Source: Ophiobolus disseminans (Eukaryota > Ascomycota > Dothideomycetes > Pleosporales > Phaeosphaeriaceae). From it: a stretch of DNA of 64,000 bases. A model generated the notes under the pieces. The model searched no databases. It was given only the letters and a program-made list of their open reading frames with translations, and was not told where the DNA came from. This document shows, one piece after another, positions 44,889 through 55,719 of the stretch. The stretch is from the NCBI GenBank assembly GCA_010093685.1, contig MU006245.1, forward strand, positions 248,001 through 312,000, written 5' to 3'. A program made the translations under genes and the position numbers. Positions within the stretch are counted from its first letter, which is position 1. The number at the start of each line of letters is the position of its first letter.

Positions 44889-46028
44889 ATGTCCGCCCCG
44901 CCTTCGACACGGGATCCTTCTTTGACGCTCACGCACTTCCAAGGTCTAGCGCTTGACACACCAATAGATATCTTCCTCCCAGACACTCTGGCAGCATCGC
45001 AACTCAATCTTCTGCTCCCAGATGACATATCGTCGGACCCCGCCTTCACATTTCCAGCTCTTCAACATTGGCTGTCCAGATCGCTGAAGAACCTGGCCCG
45101 ACAGCAAAATGCACGCCATCCACATCACAAAATCCCCTACTCCCTGCGCGCAATCGACATTCAAGCTGTAGATTGGTTCACGAAAACAAAGTTAGGGTTC
45201 ATGAAGATTCAAGCGAAACTAGAAACAGATCCATATGTCCATGAAGGCGAGAAAGAGGCCAAGGTAGACTGGTTACCTGGTGCCGTGTTTCTCAGAGGTG
45301 GGAGTGTAGCAATGCTAGTGAGCCCGTCCCACTTCCATCACATGTTCCAAACACGACACTAATGCATCAATCAGATCGTCGTCCAGCCCTCTGACGCAGT
45401 AGGAGAGAATGAGAAGCAGGTCATCTTCACCGTGCAGCCTCGCATAGCAGCCGGGTCACTGGCATTTATCGAGATTCCAGCTGGCATGCTTGACGGCAAC
45501 TCCTTCCGTGGCGCTGCAGCAGCTGAACTGAAAGAAGAAGCTGGGCTCGAAGTTAAGGAGGACGACCTGATCAACATGTGTGAGCTTGCTTCCGATTCTT
45601 CCGACGAATCTAGCTCGGAAACCATCGAGACAGCAATGTACCCGAGCGTTGGCGCATGCGATGAATTCATCCCACTGTTTTTATGCCAGAAAAGACTCAC
45701 TAGACGGCACATGCAGTGGCTGAAAGGCAAGGCTACGGGGCTGAGAAATGAGGGCGAGAAGATCACCTTGAAGCTTGTGCCGTTGAGTAGGGCGTGGAGA
45801 GAGGGCGCAAGAGACGCAAAGGCGCTTGCTGCGCTGGCGCTGTATGAGGGTTTGAAGGGCGAGGGAAAGATACCCGATATGCCGCCGGAGGTTGAAGCCG
45901 AGCCTGCGGATCTCAAGACGGGGAGCGATAAGCATGAGATGGAGCCAGAAGAGACTGTGATGCCATGTAAAAGGCGGCGTAGGAGAGAGTCTAGGGAGCT
46001 GGAGATAGAAGCCGAGGAAGTAGACTAG
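44889..46028 (+). CDS. NUDIX hydrolase (nucleoside-diphosphate-sugar pyrophosphatase type)
   Basis: Exons are 44889-45317 and 45375-46028, giving 360 residues. The Nudix box is IPAGMLDGNSFRGAAAAELK followed by EEAGLEV, resembling the UDP-sugar/ADP-sugar pyrophosphatase branch. Relative to the consensus REXXEE the first Arg is Ala (AELKEE). A long N-terminal domain (WLPGAVFLRGGSVAML just before the intron) is typical of the NUDT14/NUDX14-like group. The C-terminus is acidic and then basic (CKRRRRRE), a possible nuclear signal. Confidence 0.8.
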
Positions 46029-46211
46029 GTAGGGTTCGAAGGGGATGCAGGTGCTGGTATCGTAGCGACTAGGATTCCATTGCTTATTTGCTCAAATCTC
46101 ACCACATGGTCACAGAAAGTTTGCTCCAGCAATCAACCCGTTCAGGCATATCATATATAACACGGAGCCTATCCACCTATCTGCCTCCCCACGAACTTCC
46201 CAAAGCCCACC

Positions 46212-46739
46212 ATGACGCACCAAATCTACCTTACCTTCCGCATCGAACCCGACAACGACACCCTACCAGCATGCGTCCTCTCCGTGACTGCGGAACCAGA
46301 AGAAGAATACGCATTCCCCACAATGTTTGATAATGGAATCTACCTCAAAGGCACAGTCTTGCATCCACCGACGAACAAGACCTAGCGCTACTGCATCGAA
46401 GTAGATTACGTCTGCGACCAGATAAACCTTGAACTCGAAGAGCCCGTGTATTTTAGCAAGGCGGAAGCAAAGGATTTTCTTGACGAACGTGCGGGTAGAT
46501 GGCAAGAGAATGCTGTGGACGTTCATGATCGTGACGATTGAGTCGCATTCATCAAGGAGGAGCAGAGGAAAAACAGGTTACACAGGCAGTATGTGTGGCT
46601 AATCTCGCTGGGGGCGGAGCTTTGCGAAGTGGATGAGGTGAATAAGGTAAACAAAAGCTTTGTGAGGCTGAAGGAGGTCTGGACTAAGGAGATCAAGGAT
46701 GTTCTGACACCCCGTGATCCCAGTGGTACCTTGTCGTAG
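46212..46739 (+). pseudogene. small-family copy B with two nonsense codons
   Basis: One frame of 175 codons reads MTHQIYLTFRIEPDNDTLPA and YAFPTMFDNGIYLKGTVL, then TAG 46383-46385. It continues RYCIEVDYVCDQINLELEEP and VYFSKAEAKDFLDE to TGA 46539-46541, then FIKEEQRKNRLHRQYVW and on to TAG 46737-46739. No intron fits around either stop. TAG is one C-to-T step from CAG, and TGA one step from CGA or TGG. It is homologous to copies A and C. Function is unknown. Confidence 0.55.
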
Positions 46740-47049
46740 GTTCAAGGTAGGAGAGGGTGAGATGTGAATGGGATGGGATAGGATAAGCGTGTTGTGGTTG
46801 AGATAGTTTTGTGTTCTGAGTTGAGAAAGGGTTTGCAAGGAAAATGGAAGACCATACACTGTCAGATCTGTATGCCGATGCGTAATTGCTACATGCTATG
46901 CTTGCCTGTATTGTCAGAGTACGAGCTCAATCGAATGTATCAAGCCGCCAGCAATCGCTCTAAAAGCTTCTCGACGTAATAAACCTGTTCAAGTAGCTTC
47001 TAGTTGCCACACCATCACTGGTGCCTACATTACTTCGTGACGCCTCACA

Positions 47050-47592
47050 ATGCCACAAATCTTCGCCCATCTCCGCATCAACACCGACAAAGACAACGTC
47101 CCAGCATTCAGATTCTCCGCCACCACTGCTGCAGCCAAAGAACACCCATTCCCCACCGTCTTTAGCCACGGCTCATACGCTAAAGCCACAATAACTCATT
47201 TTTCTACGGGCTGCGACTACCGCATCTTCACCAACGTCAGCAACGAGAAAGGGTTGGTTGACGAGTCCTCGGATCGAAAAAGTGTCATTCAGCGAAGCCG
47301 AAGCAAGGGAAGTATTCGGACTCAAGACCGGAGGCAGATTGGAGTACAGTGATGATCCCAATGGGAGGTTGGGACGCTACTTAAACGTGCCGGGGGACAC
47401 CGAGTGCGTCCTGAGGTCATCGTGCAAGCTCGCAAGCAATGGTACGACTGGGACCTGTGTGTTTGCTTAGAAGTCGAGAATGACGGAAGAGTCTGGTATA
47501 AAGACTTTAAAGGGCTGGAGCATGTGTTTGCGAACGAGCGGCTGGACGATGAAGATGAGGTTGAGTTTGCAGCGAGGAAGATGGAAGGTTAG
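47050..47592 (+). pseudogene. small-family copy C with two compensating frameshifts
   Basis: The frame starts MPQIFAHLRINTDKDNVPAF and includes PFPTVFSHGSYAKATIT and CDYRIFTNVSNEKGLVDE. Near 47260-47280 coding character moves by one base (RIEKVSFSEAEAREVFGLKT, LEYSDDPNGRLGRYLNV). Near 47350-47410 it returns to the first frame (ARKQWYDWDLCVCLEVENDG, KDFKGLEHVFANERL) to TAG 47590-47592. The net length is a multiple of three (181 codons). It is homologous to copies A and B. No GT..AG intron explains the shifts. Confidence 0.55.
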
Positions 47593-48663
47593 AAGTTGGG
47601 ATGAGACTAACACCAGAGCCAGACAGGGGCGTTCATCAGATCTAAATATCTACAAACGAGTTTCCCGTGAATGAATATTGACGAGTAGTTTAGTTCCAAT
47701 CTACCTTCGCAATAAACATTGAAGGGCTTGATGTTCCTAGCGCTAGTGCCACCCCGCACCCACCAAAACGAACAAGCGCAGTCCCTGCTAGCGCGAACGA
47801 AAGATGAGTTTCTCTATCCCCGACTGAGACCAAAAAAGGGCAAAAACATACAACAGCGGGGATTCGCCAGTGGTCACCCACCTGACTACTAGTCCGCCGG
47901 TATCCTGCTTGAGTACAGCTGAGCGAACGGGAAGCGCTGTTGTCTCTTGGTCTAGTACCACACGAGCGAGCAAATTACACCCTTCCTGGAGTCAGGTTCG
48001 CGCTTTCGGTAAAATGGTTGCTAATTATGTCGCACGGGCTGCGGATGACAGCATGCGAGTTTCAGCCTAAGATGTTGGTGGTGGCGGAGCATGGCCTGCA
48101 CAGCCGCGTCCGCCGCCCGCCTGCCTCGCTCGGTCGTCGCACTAATGGGCCCTGGACTGGTAAACCACTCAAGCAAAAACCTCAAGCAAAAGCCTTCAGA
48201 CCGAGGTCAGGTAGTGAAGTCAGTTAGCGTGAACGTCAGGAGTAATCTCATCACAAGTCAGCAGCAACAGATCAACTCTCTATCGGCACCGCAAGACCCT
48301 GTCAGGCACGAAACGAGAAGTCCTCATCAGGTACCGACGATCGAAAGTCCTTATTGGGGGCGCCTCATTGGAGGTCCTTGTCAGCAGGCAAACTTGACCT
48401 TCTTCAACAAGGCAAGAAGAGCTAGGGGTGATTTGGTATACTGTTCGTTTGTGGCTGTGTTGAAAATGCCGAACTAGCAATGGCGCTTCAAGTGGTTAAA
48501 CCTGCAAGCAATGCTCTACTTCATCTGTAGGTCAAGGAACACTAAGGCGGTGACTCAACGTCCCGATCTACCAATGTATAATCCTCCACGATGTCTGCAA
48601 GACATTCCTCAACCTTTAAGTGACCGCTCACGAGATCGTAAGACCCAATGTGTACTCCCATGA
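47593..48663. other. gene-free accessory interval
   Basis: No frame with coding character is seen. Sequence 48160-48480 contains stretches that might be old coding remnants but nothing recognisable. Confidence 0.3.
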
Positions 48664-49023
48664 CTTCCTTCCCTTGAAGCCGACAATGTTCAACCATACC
48701 TCTTCATTCGTGTTGATCCTAAGGAGCGACCGATGCAGCGTTTCACAAACGACAAGTTCCCTATGGTTGGTGTCGGGTTTAAGGTGTGCTTCTACGTCTT
48801 AGTAGCCCATGGTTTTGCGGGACTACATGTTGCCGCGTGGAACCTTCACTTCCCATCTCGACTGGAAGTGATTCTGTGGCGCACTTCCAGTCTCATCATA
48901 TGTGGCTTGATGGTTGTTATATTCGTCGTTGAAAGCGCCGCTGACTGGCAGAGGAGAGAACGCGGAAAGTTGATACGGGCTTGGCTCAAGTCGGGGACCA
49001 TTGCCGACACAGAAGGTCACTAG
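48664..49023 (+). pseudogene. C-terminal fragment of a fungal membrane protein
   Basis: The open frame reads ADNVQPYLFIRVDPKERPM, FKVCFYVLVAHGFAGLHVAA, WNLHFPSRLEVILWR and IICGLMVVIFVVESAADW, that is two membrane spans with the WNxxFPSxxExxLWR pattern of C-termini of some large fungal proteins (inference from memory of the family style). There is no proper start and an in-frame TGA lies at 48661-48663, so it looks like a truncated relic. A short expressed protein from the Met at 48733 is possible. Confidence 0.4.
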
Positions 49024-49996
49024 AGAAGAGGCCATGGCCCATCCTGACTTTTCCCCTACTGGTAGTTTTTGCCTTTCGTTCCAGTCACCTTGGTGTACTC
49101 TGTGGCTAGGACATATCTAATGGTAGAAGTATTCCTGGGCCTGCGAGCTCTTCCAAGAGAGGCGTATACTGCTGTTCAATGGTCGAACTTTATTCCTCAT
49201 ATATAAATTTGAAACATCATCTTGTACCATGTGTACTGCTTCATCTTCTCTGTTGATCAAGTCTTCATTACCCGCATTGATGGACAAAACTGCCAAAATC
49301 CGCAGCGACCTTACCAATGGCCAAGATCGCCGCAGAAACTTTGAGCGAAACTTGAAGATGTAAGATATCGGCTATATTCGTTTTGATCCGCCCTTGGGTG
49401 TCGAGGCCGGCCCGACTATCACGCGAAGATGAAGGAGTTGAAGAACGCGACAGGGGAGTTGTTCGTCCTCGATGGAAGTGAGGCGCTGAACGATACCTGA
49501 TGACGATCGAGAGAATGCAAAGCTCGTCGATGTTTTCAACGGACCTTTCTGCTCTTATTAGGAAGTCGGCGCTCTGTTTACGACGAAAAAACGAGTTAGA
49601 GTGTGACTTGTCACAGATTCCCTGTACGCATTTTAATTTTCTTGTCCCATATGTACCTAGGTATGCAGCCCTCGAACGGCTTCTTGGTATCCATATTTGC
49701 TCTCAAGGTACCTATGGGCTGATCAAGAATGAGGATGTGACCCTGTTGACGCAAAAGCGTATCACGCAGATACCTATTTCCAGGCTGTTTGTTGAGTTGT
49801 GTAGCTTGCCTACCTATGTAGGTACCAAAGTGGTGAGGGGCGCACTGCATTAGCGTCACGCCTGCCAGCCGCAGCTTCGAGCCACCACTCTTGGCCAATC
49901 ATCTAGATTTGCCACTACTTATCGTTGTCGCATCTGCCCTTCAGCCTGCCCGTTGTTCTTGACATCGCGTCGATCTTGCCCGCCGAATTTCCCGAC
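49024..49996. other. gene-free accessory interval with relic at 49279-49499
   Basis: From the ATG at 49279 a frame reads about 27 codons to TAA. Coding-like text resumes (DIGYIRFDPPLGVEAGPTI), then shifts frame (YHAKMKELKNATGELFVLDG) to a TGA at 49498-49500. It is likely gene debris. From 49654 to 49826 there are four TACCTA/TAGGTA-type motifs, two of them palindromic. Confidence 0.35.
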
Positions 49997-51908
49997 ATGG
50001 ACCCCCTTAGCGTCACTGTATCCTGCGTCAGTCTCATTGCGACCACAACAAAAGCATCGATCGCTGTGACTGAGTTCGTTAGAGATGTACGGGATGCGCG
50101 TCGAGACCTCGATGGCGTTTCGCGAGAGCTCCTGTCGCTGAAGTCCGTGCTAGAATACCTGAAAGAAGACACAGAGGAAGAGAAGGGCACGAACATGCCA
50201 GACGCGTTGAACGCGCAAATCATTGGAATCCTTGGAAACGTCAAAGTCACCGTCCTTGAGATTGAGGCGGGTCTGCGAAAGAGCGAAAAGTCGAAGCTGG
50301 GCCGAAGTGGTTATTGGACGATGGGAGGGAAGAGCGATGTCAACAAACTCAGATCAAGCTTGGAATCGCAAACAACAGCCTTGGATTTGGCTCTACAGTT
50401 GGTGAACACGTACGATAGGATTTTCGGGTTTCTGCAATACCGCGCTGATGTCTCATAGAACTATAGTCAGAGAAGTCAAAAGAGACACGACAGACATCAA
50501 AGAAGACACGACAGACATCAAAGAAGACACAACGGTCATCAGAGATGACACAGCAAAGATACGGGAAGAGCTCGAGCTCCTGAGAGCAAAACTTACCGCC
50601 ATGGATGGAAGCGCGGTTGCATCAGCGCCTCCAGTGGCAGCACTGGCGAATCTCAGCCTTGACGCGAACACGGGCAACTCGGCGCAAGCATCTAACATGA
50701 TGCTGCAGAGGTACCTCGATAACCTCACAGACTATGCAGACTCTATTTGTGACCCCGACGATGGTTTCCGTCGATCGGGTTCTCCACTCGCCCTCCATAG
50801 TCGCCCGGTTTCTCCCATCAGTGAAGAAACATACGTCGATTCAGCAGAGCCATCCTTTCCAAAGACGTCAAGTATACCTCCACCCTTGCCAGATACGTCA
50901 AGAAAAACCTCAGAATCAGTATCAAGCCCGGAAATTGCCAATAAGCAATCACATATCCAATACTCCCCGGCAGGTTTCTCTATCACAAAAGAGAAAACCT
51001 TGGACTTCAGGGTAGTTGGGGACGTACGGTATGTTTCTTGAGACCACCGATAGCTTGCTCACTCTCACTACCGTGACATGCCTTATAAACCACCTCAGGT
51101 CACGATAAACTAAAACTTCTCTAGGTACTCGGCCATAACTCGTCGCGACCTTCCCGCAGACCAGAAGCTCTCGTTACGCCCGAGTTCATATGCTGTCCCC
51201 CAGGTCATCAAGCTGCTCATCGTAATAACCAAAACCAGGTTGGACGACAAATACAAGCGGCGCAACACTTCATTTAAATCTATAGGCAAAAGCTTGCAAG
51301 CCCACTGCGGCCAAATTGGCAATGAGTGGAGAAACATTGCCATTTGCTACATGCGAGATGACGCCAAAGACTACTCCTCCTCGCTAATTGCCACGGAACT
51401 CGAGGATACGTTTGGAGCCTACGCTACGCCACTCTCCGAAGACGAGAAGCAAGTCGAAGGCTCGGAATGGGAAGCGGATTCTGACGGACCGCGCTCAAAA
51501 AAGATTCCACGGAGATATCGCGGGCACGAAATATATGCGCATATCGTCGAGGTACGGTGTCTTCCTTTTTCCAGTGAAAAGCTACACTGCTGCTACGAAC
51601 TCCGCTTTCTTGGCTAACAATTCACGATATGATAGGCTGTGTACTGCCACGTCATGAAGCGGAATATTCTCTCTCATACGCTCAGCCGGCCGATGCAGAT
51701 GATGCATGTTGCCACCAATGACGCGGCTGACTACGAGTGTGTTGTGCGTGATATTGCCCAGGTGTTGGGGGCGGAAAGCTGCGTGAAGATGTCGGCGGGA
51801 GATGAGCTGACCTCGACGTTGTTTGAGGAACATGTCAATGGGAGTGCGAGATTGAGGAGCCCGCAGTGTGCGACGTATGCTGGATTGCCGGTGACGTACA
51901 CGCCGTGA
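49997..51908 (+). CDS. protein with fungal STAND-type N-terminal domain and heptad repeat
   Basis: Exons are 49997-50409, 50459-51028, 51125-51551 and 51636-51908, giving 560 residues. The N-terminus MDPLSVTVSCVSLIATTTKA with VTEFVRDVRDARRDLDGVSR is typical of the Fungal_N (PF17111-like) domain found at the start of many fungal NLR-like proteins. It is followed at about 143-170 by a heptad tandem repeat of the type DTTDIKE/DTTVIRD/DTAKIRE. The middle is Ser/Pro-rich. The C-terminal 250 residues (about 325-560) are an unrecognised globular-looking region (HCGQIGNEWRNIAICYMRDD). No NACHT P-loop is visible, so this is not a complete NLR. Confidence 0.75.
50480..50565 (+). repeat. 21-bp tandem repeat inside coding sequence
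   Basis: Four degenerate 21-bp units encode seven-residue units (DTTDIKE twice, then DTTVIRD and DTAKIRE). The first two units are nearly identical at DNA level (unit start GACACGACAGACATCAAAGA), suggesting recent expansion. Confidence 0.75.
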
Positions 51909-52045
51909 AGTGGTAGCAGGTAGCGCATATCTTCATTCCTGGAGCGTGGGGGTCTGCGTTCCATGAGCCGCGCATCATCTTCCTTCCCGCGTCGACTTGC
52001 GTTCCGTCTTCGAGCGTGACTGTGCCTAGATCTGCTCCCGGCGTG

Positions 52046-52480
52046 CTATGGAGGCGGGGATACTCGCCGCAAGTGAGGAAATTCTCGGGGTTTGCTTTGT
52101 CGCCAGTGCGCAAGACGGTTCTGGAGTGTGGTATTGGTAAGCACTTCTTCTAGGTTGCCTGTCCGTGAATCTGCAAACCATTCAAGGAATGTGTCTAGCG
52201 TGAATACCGTAGGGGCGGTCGCAAAAGGTTCTTCGACAATGGGGTCCTCCAGAACGTCTTCCGAGAATCTGAAGAGTAGGTATCAGCGCGCCGATTGTGC
52301 GGCCTATCCTACTTGTGATACTTACTGCTTCCATAATCAAATTGTGTACCTGAACTCAAACCGTCTGCCTGCGGGGAGGTCGCTCTCTAGTTGAGCAGCG
52401 GTAATGCGTTGAGGAGCAACCTCTTGTCGCGAACGCTCACGCAAATAGGCAAGGTCTGGTCTTCTTTGTCGTGGGGCCAT
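52046..52480 (-). CDS. hypothetical protein, 117 residues
   Basis: Exons on the minus strand are 52480-52350 and 52268-52046, joined in frame across an 81-nt intron (GTACAC donor, CTTCAG acceptor). The protein starts MAPRQRRPDLAYLRERSRQE and continues FRFSEDVLEDPIVEEPF and FLEWFADSRTGNLEEVLTNT, ending VSPPP. No family is recognised. It ends 137 bp from the stop of the convergent upstream gene. The segment coding GNLEEVLTN shares an exact 19-mer with the loop of the hairpin at 57.4 kb. Confidence 0.5.
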
Positions 52481-53633
52481 GGAGTAAATGGGAAAGCATC
52501 GATGGCAGATGTGCAGGAAAACATTGTGGCCAGCCAACGGCAAAGTGCGCCCTCGTGGCGTTTACAGGACTCATTGCACGGCAGCATGAATCAAGAATCT
52601 AGGATTGGGGCTGGCAGTGGAGGTCTACAAATTGACCTATTGTGGCTTAGCGACACGAAACACCAAATCCTGTTTACAGCATCCTGTATACTGCGAACTA
52701 GGTTAACCTCCACACACGGATCATCAAAACATGGCGGTCGGACCAAGAAATTCTATTTTCAAGATCCTATGGTCGTATGTAAAAGAAAGTGTTCAAACTA
52801 TAGCATATAATCTTCCCCGACCAGCAGACTTTCAGGAATTGGGTATCTGTTTCGAGCTCATAGAGAACCCTAAGGTGTACTTTTAGCAACAAGGTTTAGT
52901 CAAGAGACGCTATTGTGTTGGGGGCGCAGGCAGGCCATTTAGATCGCGATCGATAGGGGAGGGCAGCGGACGAGGTTGTGCAGCCTGTATGCAGCTCGTA
53001 CGTCTCTATGCTAACAGCAGTCATGATAGGCATGCAGCTGCAGCAGTGGGACGAGATTATGCAGGCTCTTAAAGGTGCATTGTGGGTTGAGAAGGTCTTC
53101 GCAGGCCGCGGCGAGTTGATCCAAGATGAGGTAATGCAAAGCGTCAACAGGCAATCGATAGGCGCATTACCAGTAGGCATAACGTTCGGATAAGCAAGAC
53201 AAACGCTAGACTGTTAATAGCTGGCGAATCGTAACGGCCCATTCCCACAGGGTGCAAGGCCATAGTAGAAGTCACACACACTTACACACACACGCGTTCA
53301 GGCAGTGCACGCACCACCTACCTCGTTTCACAAAATTGCCATTTTGATGATCGATCAGCGACCATGCAGGAAATTGAAACATCGTTCTGGGTGATATTAC
53401 TAGGTACGCCTGCTTCCCCCACTAGCCCCCAAAACCACCTCACACTTTCCGCTCGAGATTCAGCAACGAAGACCAAAACACACCCTAACGTAGGGTGAGT
53501 ATTGGATTTTTGGTGGAAGTGTATCGCTAACTCTTCGGAGCGCTTGGCCGCTCACATCAAAACAACAACTACCGAATTCCACTCTCGTCGATCGATCACT
53601 GCCTAGGTGCATGGTACTTCGCACAAGTTCAAT
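52481..53633. other. gene-free interval
   Basis: This holds the upstream region of both the 117-residue gene (-) and the MFS gene (+). A CA-repeat lies near 53274-53294. A plus-strand frame at 52978-53193 (MQLQQWDEIMQALKGALW) has some coding character but is short and unsupported. Confidence 0.3.
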
Positions 53634-55499
53634 ATGTCTACCCACGACCTCGAACTCACCTCGCCATCTTCTTCAGGGAAGCTTCCAGAACCTACCACAC
53701 AGTTGCAAACGAACCTTCTGCAAAATGAAGAACCAGGGCCAGTACGGACCATGCATGGCTTCAAGTGGTTCCTGGCCTATAGCTCTTTGCTCTCTACCGT
53801 GCTCTTCTATGCGCTCGACGGAACCATTGTCAGTTGTGCGTTTCAGACACGCTTTACAGCTCTAATTGTACACAGGTTGCAGCCATCCAGCCTCAAATAA
53901 TCGAAACGTTTGGCGAGACCGAAAAGTTACCATGGATTGGGGTGGGCATGTTTCTCGGAGCTTTGTCAATACTACCCATGTAAGTCGCCCCAGCGATATA
54001 ATCCCATACCAGCTAACAGTAGATAGCGGCAAAGCATTCGGCGTTTTCAACGTCAAGTGGTTGTTCCTTGGTGTCGTCACTCTCTTCGAGCTAGGTAGCG
54101 CGGTCTGCGGCGTCGCTCCCAGCATGGACGCCTTCATCATCGGACGAGTCCTGCAGGGCATTGGCGCATGCGGATGCTACGCGGGCGCCGTAACCTATGT
54201 GTCCATGACCACTAGCACGCGCGAGCGACCCATCTATATCTCGGGCGTGCTTGCTACATGGTCCGTCGGCTCCGTCGTGGGCCCCATCATCGGCGGGGCA
54301 TTTGCACAGAGCAGTGCAACATGGCGATGGGCATTTTACATCAACATTGTTATCGCGGCTTTCACTGCGCCATGGCTGATCTTGTATCTGCCTAATATTG
54401 ATCCAGCAAAAGACTTGAGTTTTAAAGAGAAGATGGCGAGGCAGGATTGGCTTGGAATAGTCATCTTTATGGGTGGCGCAACCTGTTTGTCATTGGGTCT
54501 TACCTTTGGCGGGACTGTGTACTCGTGGAGCAGCGCGTCAGAGATTGTTCTTTGGACTCTCTCGGGCGTTCTTCTCATCGTCTTCCTGTTGGTCACAATT
54601 TATCACCCTACAGTCACGCTACGAGATCGACTATACCCTCTGCATTTGATGAAGCGACTGGAGCTCAACCTGCTGGAGCTCGCACTGTTCATGGCCTCGG
54701 GATGCATGGTGACGACACTCTATTACATCCCCCTGCTGTTCCAATTTACGCGCAACGACGGGCCCCTGAAGGCTGGTGCAAGGCTAATGCCTTTCCTTGC
54801 CGGCCTGATATTCTTTTCTATTCTAAATGGAGCCTTGATGCCTAAATTGGGCTATCACATGCCATGGTATGTCGTTGGGACTGCTATGGTCTTGGTAGGG
54901 ACTGCCCTTATGAGTAATAACTTCCATCTTGTAACAAGCATGGTGACTAACTGCAAAAAGGTGTCATCGATGCGTCAACCTCTGAGGCATATGTTTATGG
55001 TGCCACGCTACTCATCGGAAGTGGCTGTGGAGCTTTCTTTTCCGCAGGCTTCTCAGTTATCCAAACCATTCTTCCAACCTCCGAGCTTAGCGATGCTATA
55101 AGCTTTTTATCCATCGGTATATACACATGTACAGAAGCTAAAAAGCGGTGCTGACATCTGAGCAGGCCAACAGATGGGCTTCATTGTGATCCTCAGTATA
55201 TCAGGGACGATATTTCAGAACATCGCGGCGCAAAAGGTTAGCCAGATAATGCCGGATACGCCGTTCAGCGACATCATCCAATTGACGACAGGAACTCACA
55301 GTGCGATATACAAGAGCCTCGGTTCTGCGATACAGGTTCAAGTAGTGGAGCAAATCACGTTTGCACTTCGCAATGTGTTCTTCGTCATGGTTGCTGGCTC
55401 AGCGCTAGCTTTTATTGGGTCCTTCTTTCTGAATGTAAGTGTCTCCTTGACATTCCTGTTTCTGACTAACTTATCAACTAGCGTCGAAAACTTTACTGA
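53634..55499 (+). CDS. MFS multidrug-type transporter
   Basis: This is a proton-coupled exporter of the major facilitator superfamily. Exons are 53634-53828, 53876-53979, 54027-54913, 54961-55116, 55166-55434 and 55482-55499, giving 542 residues. The N-terminal 40 residues are hydrophilic. About 14 membrane spans are expected (DHA2/TRI12-type layout). Signatures are YALDGTIVAAIQPQIIETFG (helix 1 to loop), GRVLQGIGACGCYAGAV (motif B-like) and WSVGSVVGPIIGGAFA (motif C, antiporter). The position next to oxidoreductases suggests export of, or self-protection from, a locus product. Confidence 0.88.
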
Positions 55500-55719
55500 A
55501 GATGATAGCGTAACTTGAAACTACCATGTTTTCTAGGATCAGCGATGTGATCAACCATGGTTAGCATTGAGGGACCTCTGACTATGGGTGATCAATAATC
55601 ATTTCCTCTTTCGAAAAGTAAACAAAATTTCCGTTTAGTTTTATGGGCGAAGTCCCCTACTCATCTACTCATTCACATCACTCCGTACACAAACCCGTTG
55701 AGCCCCCCTACCCCCCTCC

